A stretch of 37,108 nucleotides of DNA from Pseudoneurospora amorphoporcata. Taxonomy: Eukaryota; Ascomycota; Sordariomycetes; Sordariales; Sordariaceae. Below, in pieces: positions 23,163 to 33,000 of the stretch (position 1 is the stretch's first letter; every line of letters starts with the position of its first letter). The stretch lies in assembly GCA_033297205.1 (NCBI GenBank), contig MU859325.1, positions 1 to 37,108 of the forward strand, read 5' to 3'. A program made the position numbers and the translations under genes. The notes under the pieces are model-generated. The model saw only the letters and a program-made list of their open reading frames with translations. It ran no database searches and was not told the origin of the DNA.

Positions 23163-24479
23163 GGGGTCTAGTAAACCAGTTTCAGTAAATTTATTAAGAT
23201 TTACTGAGTCGTGTTTGAAACGCATAGTAAAAGATTTGCTAGTAAATGCCTATAAAATCTGTACCCGTAAATTCCTCGCTCTACAACGCCTTTCTAACTA
23301 ATCGCATTTGTATAAATCGCTAGAAATACTAGAAGCTATTTTAAGATCTAAAAAGGACAGAAAATAGCTTCTAATATTTTAAAATCCTCTTATTTAATAC
23401 TACGTAACGCTCTGCATCAAAACCTTATTTCGTTAATACTATCTACTATTATACTATTTACAATTCTAAAAGCTTACCGCTGTCGAAAATTCGTAATCTG
23501 TAAAGTTGTAATAATTATTATAATACTTCTTTTAATAACTATAATTCTCTAAAAGCTGCTGTCACAGCTAGGCTAGACATGTGCCAGATTATATGGTTAC
23601 TCTGATCTTTCGTCTTCCATCTCATGTGGCCCTTGCTTATAAGTACCTCACTCCTTCCATCCGATGTAACTAGCTTCCTCTTTCTTCTTCATCTTTACTT
23701 ATTTATTAACAACGTTAGATTATTCGTGTCCCATACCTTGAGATCTATGTGCTGTGACAGCCGCCAACTCCTATTAATCTATATAGATAGCGCGGGATTT
23801 TTATAATGAAGGATTTCATCTATAATTATAAAGGTCAGTTTAAAGACTTAATTCGTATAAGATCCCAAACGTTTAAAGCGCTAGCTAAATAACTTTATTA
23901 TGATATTAGGTTATATTCGTCGAAATACGTATCCTTTTAAGAGAAAGTATTAATTTTCCTTTTTATTATTTACTAAAGTATTACCTTCTGCTTCGCCTCC
24001 TTTATATTCAGTTATAATATTAATACTATTAATAAATTAGTATTAATACTAAATAATAATTATATATTCACTTTATATTTATATGTATAATAAAACGTTT
24101 TGTAAAATTCTTAATACCTATATTATTTTAAGAAACTATAAAATTAAACTACTAGAACTAGAAACTCCTAATATAATTATAATTAAACTGAAAGTATACT
24201 CCTACTTTCGAAAAGTTCTAAGTACACTCAATAAATTATACTTTAAAATATGACCAAATGCTAATAAAGCGAGATTATAGCATAACCGTAAGGGATCGTA
24301 CTCAATTAATGTACTAGTTATATATAATTTTAATAATTAAATTAAATATATATTTCCTAATTAAGAAGGCTCTACTAATAATATAAAAGTATTCAATAGC
24401 GTATTTATATAATAAGAAACTTATAAATTTCATATTCTCTAAGGATAGTATTACTTTACTAACGTAGGTTATACCTATA

Positions 24480-24740
24480 GTAACTGCCTATTCGTACTAT
24501 ATTATAGTATTTAATATTATTTATAAGAATTAACAAAGGTGAAGCTTCGTTCTATCAACAAGAAAGAGCTATATAACCTTTATTATAGTTAATAGCGTAT
24601 TACTATCGAAAAAGTAATTGGCTAGCTAAAAGGGACCTTTTAAATTTACTATTATTCTCTAAATTTCGAGATAGAAATATAAGTAAAAATTATTTTTATT
24701 ACCATAATAATATTATATTAGTTCCTAGAATATAATAATA
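24480..24740 (+). pseudogene. RIP-damaged PIF/Harbinger DDE transposase, C-terminal part
   Basis: One + frame through this stretch reads KKELYNLYYS, two stops, RITIEKVIG, a stop, LKGTF, then an acidic turn and a VKII block ending near FLEYNN. This matches the conserved Harbinger C-terminus, where NLRHS..R..IERVIG.LK..F is followed by QVKI and an LHNF-like end. Every stop stands where a Gln or Trp is expected. Upstream sequence to about 23,300 is probably the rest of the gene but is too decayed to read. The element at 24949 is inserted just after it. Confidence 0.7.
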
Positions 24741-24948
24741 CTTTCAACGTATATTATAATTTAGCATTTAATATAAAGTAAAATTTAATAATATTATAGT
24801 ACGAGAGAAACAGTTATACAAGCGCAAAATTAATTACAATTGCGAAGAGGAAATAGAAATAGAAAAAGAGGATAATTTTACCTCTATAGAATAGAATAGA
24901 AGATCGAAGGAATATATATAGTAATATTACAAGTATATTATTAAAAAA

Positions 24949-25670
24949 GAGGAGGTCAACTCGTACTGTCATGAACGTCAAAACTCACTGTGGCCCCACC
25001 TCCCCAACTGGCCAGATGTATTCTTTCGAAAACTTCAGCTAGTTTCCGCGCTAAAACTTGACATTACATTCTTTCGTAACATGTTATTAAATAGAAGCGC
25101 CCACATACAATAGCCCAGATTTATAGTACACTCTTACAGTGTAGTTGTAGGGAGATTAGTAATATAGTCATAAATTTTTCTGTTGCGATCAATCAGTCGC
25201 ACTCAATTGAATACGACTGCTTGCATCAGTTGCTTGCGTCCGTCGGGTCAGCCATTTGCATTACGATTAGTTAGGAAAACGCATTGAAAACTGATGCATT
25301 ATTTAGTACAGCTGACCAGATGCGCGCGCCTTATTTACTTCGTGATGCGACGTGCTGGTGTTGAGGTAGATTGATTGATAGTGATATAGTGATGCGTACG
25401 ATAGTAGTTTGGTATAGGAAGCAATGCGACAAGGTACAAGTGCCAGAATCTAGATAAGTTAGACTGCCTAGACCAGACTAGAGTAGCCAGTGTAGTACGA
25501 CTGGAAGGGTCTGAACGTATAATAGCTTGAAATCTGGGACTTAGCGGGCGCAGTACGTGCCAAACTAGCATGGGGTTAGAGCAGAGGGACAAGGTTAGGG
25601 TCAGAGGTGAGAAGGAAATGTAAGGCCACAGTAAGTTTTGACGTTTATGACAGTACGAGTTAACCTCCTC
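24949..25670 (-). mobile_element. Small inverted-repeat DNA element (722 bp), relative of the 22-bp-iteron family
   Basis: The ends match over about 47 bp starting GAGGAGGT, with three differences, all C/T or G/A. The 8-bp target duplication TTAAAAAA lies at 24941-24948 and 25671-25678. It has no coding capacity. Read on the minus strand, its interior resembles the core of the elements at 26063 and 29331 (for example a CCCGC[T/C]AAG block at 25539-25548), but its tips differ. An 8-bp duplication fits hAT or KDZ-type transposases. Confidence 0.85.
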
Positions 25671-25678
25671 TTAAAAAA

Positions 25679-26054
25679 ATATAAATCGATTATTATAATA
25701 AGTTTCGTAGGAGGAGAGAGTAGTAAATAGTTAAATTTAATAAAAAAAATCAAATTTAATAGTAGAAGAAAGAAGGGGATAAAAGGAATTAACTTTTCGA
25801 AATTAAAATTATTGAGCAAATAACGAAATTTAGAGCGCAGTGCCTAAACCACTCCTCAAATCAAGTAAATCTAGTAGAATCGTATTTATCTAGCTATATA
25901 TTTATATTACTAAATTTATCTTCTAAAGTATATAAGATTAAGTATTTAAAATCAAATACAAATACCAGAAATTTATAAAATATTTTAAATTTCAAACAAA
26001 TATATTTAATATATCAAACTACACTAACGCTATCTTAACTTCCTATTATTCCTA
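25679..26054. other. AT-rich Harbinger interior
   Basis: RIP-degraded interior between two nested elements. No readable gene. Confidence 0.5.
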
Positions 26055-26062
26055 CTTATAAA

Positions 26063-27008
26063 GAGAAACTCTATCCGGACTGCTATAAATCTCTATCCGG
26101 ACTGTACTCTACTTTTTTTTTCTACACATAACCTAAACCCTAGCGACCTGCCATAGTCCTGCACTAGTCTGGCTCGTACCGCGCCCGCCAAGCTCCTAGA
26201 TTTTAGCCCATTACACGTTCAGACCCTTGCAGTCGTACTGCACTGGCTATCCTAGTCTAAGCGCCCAGACTGGCGTGACTAGGTACCTACATTGGGCAGT
26301 CTAACTTCGCCATTTTCTTCTTGCTCTATTATATTACTTTCTTACCAAGCTACTATCGCACACATCATTACATCGTAGTTAATTAATCTACTTCAATACT
26401 AGCATGTCGCATCACTAAGCAAATAAAGTACTAGCATTTGGACTATAGTACGAAATAATACATCAACTTTCAGTGCGTTTCCCTAGCTAATCGTAATACA
26501 GATGATAGATGCGGCGCCAGCCAGCACTCCAGCTGGCACATAGGGTAGTCGGCGTAGCACACATATTATTAGTACTTAGAACTAGTAGAGGGACGCTTAC
26601 TAGTAGTCAAATACGTTAATTGCATAGATAAAATCGAGTTAGATTAATAATGTATAGATTAATATAGAATGTAGTGTAATATAGTATAGTAAGCTTAACT
26701 GAGCTTAATTGAACAACCTCAATTGAATGCAACGTATAAAAGTGCGACCGTACTACTAAGTACCCTATAAGACTACTATAGAAATGTCCTATTAAAATTA
26801 GGCATAGGTAGTGCGTGCGCTATAGTCTGGAGTTTAGGTTTGGCAGGCATAGCAAAATCTTGAAAGATGTAATACTTAGATTCTAGGCGAAATTTTCAAA
26901 AGAATACATTAGACTTACTAGACCCAGACGGGGGTTAGGGTTATGTGTGGGAGAAAGAGTGGAGTACAGTCCGGATAGAGATTTATAGCAGTCCGGATAG
27001 AGTTTCTC
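26063..27008 (+). mobile_element. Small inverted-repeat element A (946 bp), 22-bp-iteron family
   Basis: The ends are identical for about 47 bp (GAGAAACTCTATCCGG...) and similar for about 80. The 8-bp duplication CTTATAAA lies at 26055-26062 and 27009-27016. Inside each end the motif CTCTATCCGGACTG occurs twice with a 22-bp period. The core contains CCCGCCAAGC at 26184-26193. It is non-coding. The interior is far less AT-rich than its surroundings, so it probably inserted after the host element was RIPped or was too short or diverged to trigger RIP. Confidence 0.9.
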
Positions 27009-27646
27009 CTTATAAAAATTACAATACTATTTACGCATTTATATCTCCTGCAAATTTAAAGCAATTCTAATACCGATTAGATATATTGACTTAGCTCAAT
27101 TCAGCAATCAAAACGGTATTTTCTTTTATATATATACAATTTTGTTTAGTAATTTAATTTCAATATTAAAAAAGTATATAAGAAAAATAAGATATAAAAA
27201 TCTAAAGTCGCCCTACATCCCACTATAAATCCTCTGCTTACTTACAAATCTACTATACTAACAATACTACATATACTAGAATTTCAAAAGTCAAAATATA
27301 ATCGCTCGAAATTAAGGTCGATAAGAATATCACTAAATTCAAAATAAAAACTTCCTCCTCCAACTACTATACTACCCTCTCTCTCCTTCTCAACCCTCCT
27401 CTTTAATACTTTAGAATAAACCTCCTTTATTCTATTTAGAATTATTACGAAATAATGAATCTTCTTATCTGAATCTTCCTATTTATAAAGCGCTAATTCA
27501 ATAATTTTATTATTAACTTTATCCTTTTACTTTTTAAAAGAAGTTATAATCATATTGTCGAGCTATACTTTAAAGGAAGGAGGAAGGGTCGTAATAATAA
27601 GCGTAAGCTTATAAAAAGTCTTCTTTAATATATTGGTCAATATACG

Positions 27647-27774
27647 TGTCACGGCAGTAGCAGACTACTATACTAACCAGGCTATGTTTCTATAAAAGGA
27701 TACAAGTAACTAAAGCTGGCAATTCGGTTCCTCAAGTGGTCTTATATAGTTACGACGGCATACTTGCTGTCACA
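27647..27774. repeat. 5' LTR (as written) of the TRIM-like element
   Basis: 128 bp, starts TGTCACGGCAG and ends GCTGTCACA, so the tips are also near-inverted. A C-rich run (TTCCCCCCC) follows directly. Confidence 0.85.
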
Positions 27775-28009
27775 TTCCCCCCCTTATATTAAGAGGTTCG
27801 TCCTGAACCTCGACCTTCCTCTAATGCCAACAGTCCTAACTAACGATTGATACTTAGGGAGCCGATCGAATCAAATTGGAAGCTCTCAATTAAGGCCAGT
27901 ACCGTTCTTGGTTATTTGGGATAAGGAGAACCTATATAAGGGTATCTAAAAAAATCGAAAGTTTTTCCAACTACGAGGTTCGAACTCGCAGCCTTTAGCT
28001 TCAGTTAAG

Positions 28010-28137
28010 TGTTATGGTGGTAGCAGACTACTACACTAACTAGGCTATGTTCCTCTAAAAGGATATAAGTAACTGAAGCTAGCAATTTAGTTCCTCAAGT
28101 GGTCTTATATAGTTGCGACGGCACGCTTGCCGTCACA
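28010..28137. repeat. 3' LTR (as written) of the TRIM-like element
   Basis: 128 bp, starts TGTTATGGTGG and ends GCCGTCACA. It has the same length as the other LTR and differs mainly by transitions. Confidence 0.85.
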
Positions 28138-28879
28138 ATACGCAACCTATTGATAATGATTTCGCTAACTATTCTCCGCCTCCTCTTCTTAAGATCCTTA
28201 TTAAAAGCTGGCCCTTTCTTATTATTACCATTATGAATATAAGCAAAAATAAAGAACTTATCGTCGTTAAAAGACCAATCGTAACTAAAATTAAGCGAGG
28301 TATACACTAGCGCCTCCTTTAAAATAAGTAACGCTCCTAAAGTCTTAATATATTTATTAATAGTACTTTAGTTATTCACGAATACTACTTCTATAAATTT
28401 ATAGTATAAAAGGGTCTTATTCTTAAACTAATTAACCTCTCAATTCTTCTATTAATTAAGAGTAATATATAATTTTTAAATTCCTAAGTAAATAATATAA
28501 TATACTAACTTTAATTAATTTATTCCAAACTTCATCAACAGTAGTAGCAGTGCTGGTATTAATTTTAAATTTAAACCTTAACTACAAATAATTTTTTAAA
28601 ATTACTTAAGTACGCTATTTATAACAAAATTAGTTAACCTTATTATAAATTTAATTATTGCTAGGCCTAATATCGAACTTATTAACTATATTTCTAATGA
28701 AATTATTATATACTTAATCTTTATAATTATTCTAACTAATTATACCTTTGTCTGCTACATTTTTAAAAAAGTTAAATAAGAAAATCTCTTACTCCTCAGT
28801 CTACATTTAATTATTAGTAATGGTACGATTACATTTAGGGGTCGATGAAGCGGCAGCCTTCTTCTTACCTTTACTTCGC

Positions 28880-29322
28880 GACTAGCTAGAAAGAAGAAGT
28901 TAGCTAGCAGTCAACTAGTTGGCAATTAATTAATTAATAGTTAACTAGCTAGCAGTCAATTAGCTAGTAATCTAGGATAATTAAGTAGGTTAACTATATA
29001 GGAAGGGGGAGGCGAGCTAGCTAGAGGGTTGTTGGCTAGCTTGTAATAGCAATTAGGACCCTATAGTTTAAGATTCCTCCTATATCATGGGTTAGGTCTA
29101 ATTATTATTATTTTAGTATAAAAATAGGCAGATGTTAATACTCAAAAAATAATAAAGGAAAGGGGTAATGAAAGAAAAATAACGAAGGTATTACATAGTT
29201 AATAATACTATAGTCTTTATATTTATAATTAATAATAATTAATAATACTATAGTTTTAATATTTACGTAATAGAATATAGCAGACTTCCTAGTTTTAATA
29301 TTTTCTAGCGATTCGAACAAGT
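28880..29322. other. AT-rich Harbinger interior with CTAGCTAG/TTAATTAA-type microrepeats
   Basis: Short imperfect repeats of TAGCTAGCAGTCAA[C/T]TAG type at 28,885-28,985 and a duplicated AATAATACTATAGT at 29,204-29,254. No gene seen. Confidence 0.5.
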
Positions 29323-29330
29323 TTTGTAAA

Positions 29331-30169
29331 GAGAAGCGCTACTCGCACGTTGGCAAAACTCTACTCGCACGTGGATCTACATTTTTTTCTCATACATAAC
29401 TCAAACTCTGGCGACCTGCCATGGTCCCGCACCAGTCTAGGTCGTATCATGCCCGCCAAGCTCCTAGATTTCAGCCCAGTACACGTTCAGACCCCTGCAG
29501 TCGTACTGCACTGGCCACCTTAGTCTGGGCGCCTAGACCAGCCCAGACTGGGCAGTCTAACTCGTGATTTTCATACATCACCACTTTGTAATCCTTCAAT
29601 TCACTACGTCGCGCATCATCAGATATCATCAAGTAAATAAAGCGCCAGCATCTGTCGACGGTACGGAATAATCCATTATTTTTCTGTACGTTTCCTCAGC
29701 TAATCGCGATGTAGATGACCAATGTAGTAACCCAGCCGACGAGCGCATACGACTGTAGCGCTCACATCTCCTATAATCTCATTGACCCCACTCTTCTCAA
29801 CCCCGCATAGATTAATATAGAGTGCAGTACAATATAGTAAGCTCAATCGAACTTAATCGGGCGACCTCAATTAAATACGACATACAAAAGTACGACCGTG
29901 CCGCTAAGTACCCTATAAGACCGCTATATAAATGCCCTATAAGAACTAGGTCTGAGTGCAAATCTAGGGGTGCGTGCGCTGCAGTCTGGAATCTGGGCTT
30001 AGCATGGCATAGCAACCTTGAAAGATTGAAATGCTCAGATGTGCTTGGCGAAATTTATGAAAGAATACATCTGCCATGGCAGACTTCGAGCGGGTTTGGG
30101 TTATGTATAGGAAAAAAATGTGGATCCACGTGCGAGTAGAGTTTTGCCAACGTGCGAGTAGCGCTTCTC
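29331..30169 (+). mobile_element. Small inverted-repeat element B (839 bp), 22-bp-iteron family
   Basis: The ends match for about 48 bp (GAGAAGCGCTACTCGCACG...) and more weakly for about 80. The 8-bp duplication TTTGTAAA lies at 29323-29330 and 30170-30177. The tip motif CTACTCGCACGT occurs twice at 22-bp spacing. The core, including CCCGCCAAGC at 29452-29461, is clearly homologous to element A in the same orientation, while the tip motif is different. Non-coding. Confidence 0.9.
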
Positions 30170-30299
30170 TTTGTAAATGCTCTCTAGTAAACGCTAATGT
30201 GGGTTATACTCTAGGCGAGTTCAGCTGACGAAATTCATTTACGACTGGTCTATACACTAGCACGTAAAAGGATTTACTAGAACCTCTTTACTAGAGGTA

Positions 30300-30323
30300 T
30301 TTACTACGTACCGAACGCGCCCT
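30300..30323 (-). repeat. Right terminal inverted repeat of the Harbinger relic
   Basis: Inverse counterpart of 23139-23162, followed by TTA at 30324-30326. Confidence 0.9.
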
Positions 30324-30326
30324 TAG

Positions 30327-30890
30327 CTAAAAAATTTAGGATAGTAGAGAGGCGAGACACGATTCGAATAGCAAAGACAAAAAAATTATCGTTTTCTAAT
30401 TGGAAATTAAAATAATTATTTCAAAAAAAAAAAAGATATGAAAAAAAGAAAAATGACATAAAATCCTGTTAATATACATCTTCTTAAATATAAATTTGCA
30501 TCTTTATACGATATAAATTTAAAGTAAAAGGCTGCATTTCTATTAATTTAGCTCTAATAGATAAAAACAGCTCAAAGCGATCAGCGTAGTATATTAATGA
30601 TAGTAATAATAATATTATTAATTTTAAGAGATCTAATCTAGGACGAGTACGTCAACCGCACAGCTATATATATATGTATGCAGTAGGTTGTACATGCCTG
30701 CCCTACGTTATCTAGAGCGTAGTATGCAAGGTCCTTCTACAAGGGAAGTTACGTATTAATACCCCTATTAAAAAAAAAATTAACGACGAGAACGTCGCTA
30801 AACTACTATATATATAAATGCCTATCAATTAATTTTAATTATAACCTTCTACTAAATTACTTCATTAACGTCAATTACTAATTTCTAAAT
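30327..30890. other. AT-rich repeat-tract DNA, no gene
   Basis: Right flank of the Harbinger relic. A less AT-rich islet at about 30,640-30,760 stands out, but no repeat partner for it was found in this window. Confidence 0.4.
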
Positions 30891-32345
30891 AAATATTTTT
30901 CCTGATTTATATTTAGATATATATTATCTATCCTTTATTCTTATAAAATTACTTTGCTCTACGCTAACTATTTTCTTTCTATTATTTATACGTTCCATTC
31001 ATATACTTTTAATTAATTCTTATAAGTTTTTAATGTTAACTTTTTATTATTATTCTAATTCTTATACTCTTCCTTTTAAATATTTTATTTTAATTTCTAT
31101 TTTATTTAATTTGTATTTTTATCCTACTATTTCTTTATTTATTTGTTCTTCAACCTTAGTAATTACTATAGCGATTGATTATTTTACTTACGTTATAGTA
31201 ATAAGAATTCCGTCTTCGTCCTTATAGGTAATTAATTTGAAATTTTTCTTAGAAATTTCTATTAATTTATAACCGTTAGTGATTATAGTATTAATTAACT
31301 CGGATTTTATATCTATATTACCTTTATTAATATCAGTAGTATTCTTAATATTGCTAGGGTTCTTAGGGTTATTACTAGGTTAAGTTTCAATATTATTAAT
31401 AGGTTAGGTTTTAGCGTTATTAATAATTTTAGCTATAGAGTTATTAATAGGTTAGGTCTTAGTATTATTAATAGTTTCGGCTATAGAGTTATTAACGAGT
31501 TGGGTTTTAATATTATTAATAAATTAGGCCTTTAGATTATTAATAGTTTTAGCTACAAGGTAGTTAATAATTAAATCTACTAGGTTAATAGCTTCAGTAT
31601 TTAACTTCCGGGTAGGCTTCCTCTATTTGGCCTTTAAAGCTTTAATATTCTAATACTACCAGAATGTTTTACTTATAATATATTATACTTTATTAATTAG
31701 TAGTAAATTAACGTCAGTTTCTAAACGAATTAAATTTATATTAAATAAATCGCAGATTACAGATATTTCTACTACTATAATAATATTAGTAGGCGCTTCT
31801 CTATTAATTTTATACTATTCGAAGTTGTAAAGTAAATTTTTGCCTAGTTTGGATCTTTTTCTGAGTAAATTTCTCATAATATATACTTCTAAATCCTAAT
31901 TGAATTTATTGTTAAATTATTTCTAGCTTTTAAGGAAGTAACAGTCCGCTCTCTGGTTATTGTTTAGGATATTATAAATTTCCGAATAATAGAAGATTAT
32001 TATTACAGCTTAGATATTTAGTTCTTAAATTTATAGGAATTTTTTATTTTTTATAAATATATACTTTAAATTAAAATTAATATTCTTCTATTTATTAAAA
32101 ATATATTTATTAAAATTTTTAAAGATTAGATGCCAATTAGTTTTTTAAATATTATATTTCTATTTACAGCCGAGGATTAGTATTATAGTTTTTAAATTTT
32201 AATTCTCTAGAATATTATTAAAATTCTTAGTAGATTAGGTTATAATTTTAATTTTGTTATTTACTTTATATTCTCTATATTAATTAATAGGGATATTAAT
32301 TTCAGTATTTTTATTATTAGTATTAGGTGTTTTGTTTTTACAAGA
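30890..32345 (-). pseudogene. RIP-damaged ORF of unknown transposon or repeat origin
   Basis: A single minus-strand frame can be followed for about 480 codons, interrupted only by TAA, TAG and TGA where Gln, Trp or Arg codons could have stood. The middle has Asn/Lys-rich 16-residue repeats (see 31396-31590), followed by a charged, coiled-coil-like C-terminus. It begins with a Lys/Asn-rich stretch. No domain was recognised. It could be a gag-like or accessory protein, or a decayed host gene. It ends before the AT-rich region at 30,890. Confidence 0.45.
31396..31590 (-). repeat. 48-bp tandem repeat (about four units) inside the RIP-damaged ORF
   Basis: Units start at 31396, 31444, 31492 and 31540 with TTAAT[A/C]G or a close variant. 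A partial unit precedes them at about 31,372. 48 bp equals 16 codons, so the repeats keep frame and would encode a repeated INNS/INNA-type segment on the minus strand. Confidence 0.75.
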
Positions 32346-32465
32346 ATTTAATTTAATTAGTTTTACAGCTTTGTACGCTTTTTAGTTCCTTATAATATTT
32401 ATTATAAATTTGTTGAAAAGTATATATAATTATTATATTAATTGAACTTGGGAAACAATAATAGT

Positions 32466-32560
32466 AGGTAAGAGAGAGAAGAAGAGGGAGAGAGAGAGAG
32501 AAAGAATATATATAAGAGGGAGAGAATATATATAAGCGAGAGAGAATAGAATAAATAAAG
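32466..32560 (+). repeat. GA-rich simple sequence
   Basis: A purine run of AGAGAG and GAGGGAG blocks broken by two ATATATA segments. On the minus strand it is a CT tract just upstream of the 32,345-30,890 relic ORF and may be its old promoter or leader. Confidence 0.6.
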
Positions 32561-33000
32561 GGAAAGTAAGGTATATATTATAAGTAGTTGAAAGTAGTAC
32601 GAGATTTTAAGGAGATTTATATAAAATTAATAAGTTTTTATTATATAAGTTATAAAATAATATAGTAAAGTAGTAAAATTTTGTAGAAAGGTAGGAGAGG
32701 GGTAGGGAGATAGAATAAAAAACGCAGCATAGTTATTTAAGTACGAAATAAAGGAAGCCTTATTTTAATATTAGATTTGGGGATTTTAATAACCTCCTTT
32801 TCCTATTTTTTTAAGGGTTTCTCCTATATTATAATAACCTTTCTCCTCTTTTTTTAGTTATTTAGGTTTAAATTTTTTATTATTATTAGAATAAGTATTA
32901 TTATATTCGTAGAAGAGGTTTAATACGTTTTATAAAAGAGTAGGATGTAGTATATATAAATTTTATTAATTCTAGTATCCTTTCTATTTAATAAAATATT
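32560..33000. other. AT-rich repeat-tract DNA
   Basis: Between the unknown ORF relic and the Gypsy relic. It may include the decayed 3' end of the Gypsy element. No LTR pair could be identified. Confidence 0.35.

Larger units (their letters stand above)
27647..28137. mobile_element. Miniature LTR element (TRIM-like), 491 bp
   Basis: Two 128-bp direct repeats (27647-27774 and 28010-28137) begin TGT and end ACA and flank a 235-bp interior. The 5-bp target duplication ATACG lies at 27642-27646 and 28138-28142. Most differences between the LTRs are transitions. It has no coding capacity, so it depends on another retrotransposon. It lies inside the Myb-like gene relic of the Harbinger element. 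Confidence 0.85.
27300..28885 (-). pseudogene. RIP-damaged Myb/SANT-like DNA-binding gene of the Harbinger relic
   Basis: One minus-strand frame from about 28,885 to 28,480 gives a Lys-rich start (SKGKKKAAASSTPK), then TEE.EIFLFNFFKNVADKG, a YNNFIRNIVNKFDIRPSNN block and DEVWNKLIK further on. This follows the Myb/SANT-like layout found as the second protein of Harbinger elements, where a W-TEE helix start is followed by a DxVW helix. Stops are all at expected Gln or Trp positions. A second open stretch at about 27,600-27,300 on the same strand, Lys/Glu-rich, is probably its C-terminus. The TRIM-like element separates the two parts. Confidence 0.6.
23139..30323. mobile_element. PIF/Harbinger-type DNA transposon relic, 7.2 kb, RIP-damaged, with nested insertions
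   Basis: Both ends read GGGCGCGTTCGGTACG inward, then one mismatch, then AGTAAAT. The flanks on both sides are TTA (23136-23138 and 30324-30326), the 3-bp TWA duplication typical of PIF/Harbinger. AGTAAA motifs are repeated just inside each end. The interior is AT-rich and carries two decayed genes expected for an autonomous Harbinger: a DDE transposase on + and a Myb/SANT-like DNA-binding protein on -. Four foreign elements lie inside (24949-25670, 26063-27008, 27647-28137, 29331-30169). Removing them leaves about 4.2 kb. The mutation pattern (Gln/Trp codons turned to stops, TA enrichment) indicates RIP. Confidence 0.85.

Noticed and set aside
31033..31227. 64-codon + frame in the AT-rich tract
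   Set aside because: Antisense to a longer RIP-damaged minus frame and made of AT-rich codons only.
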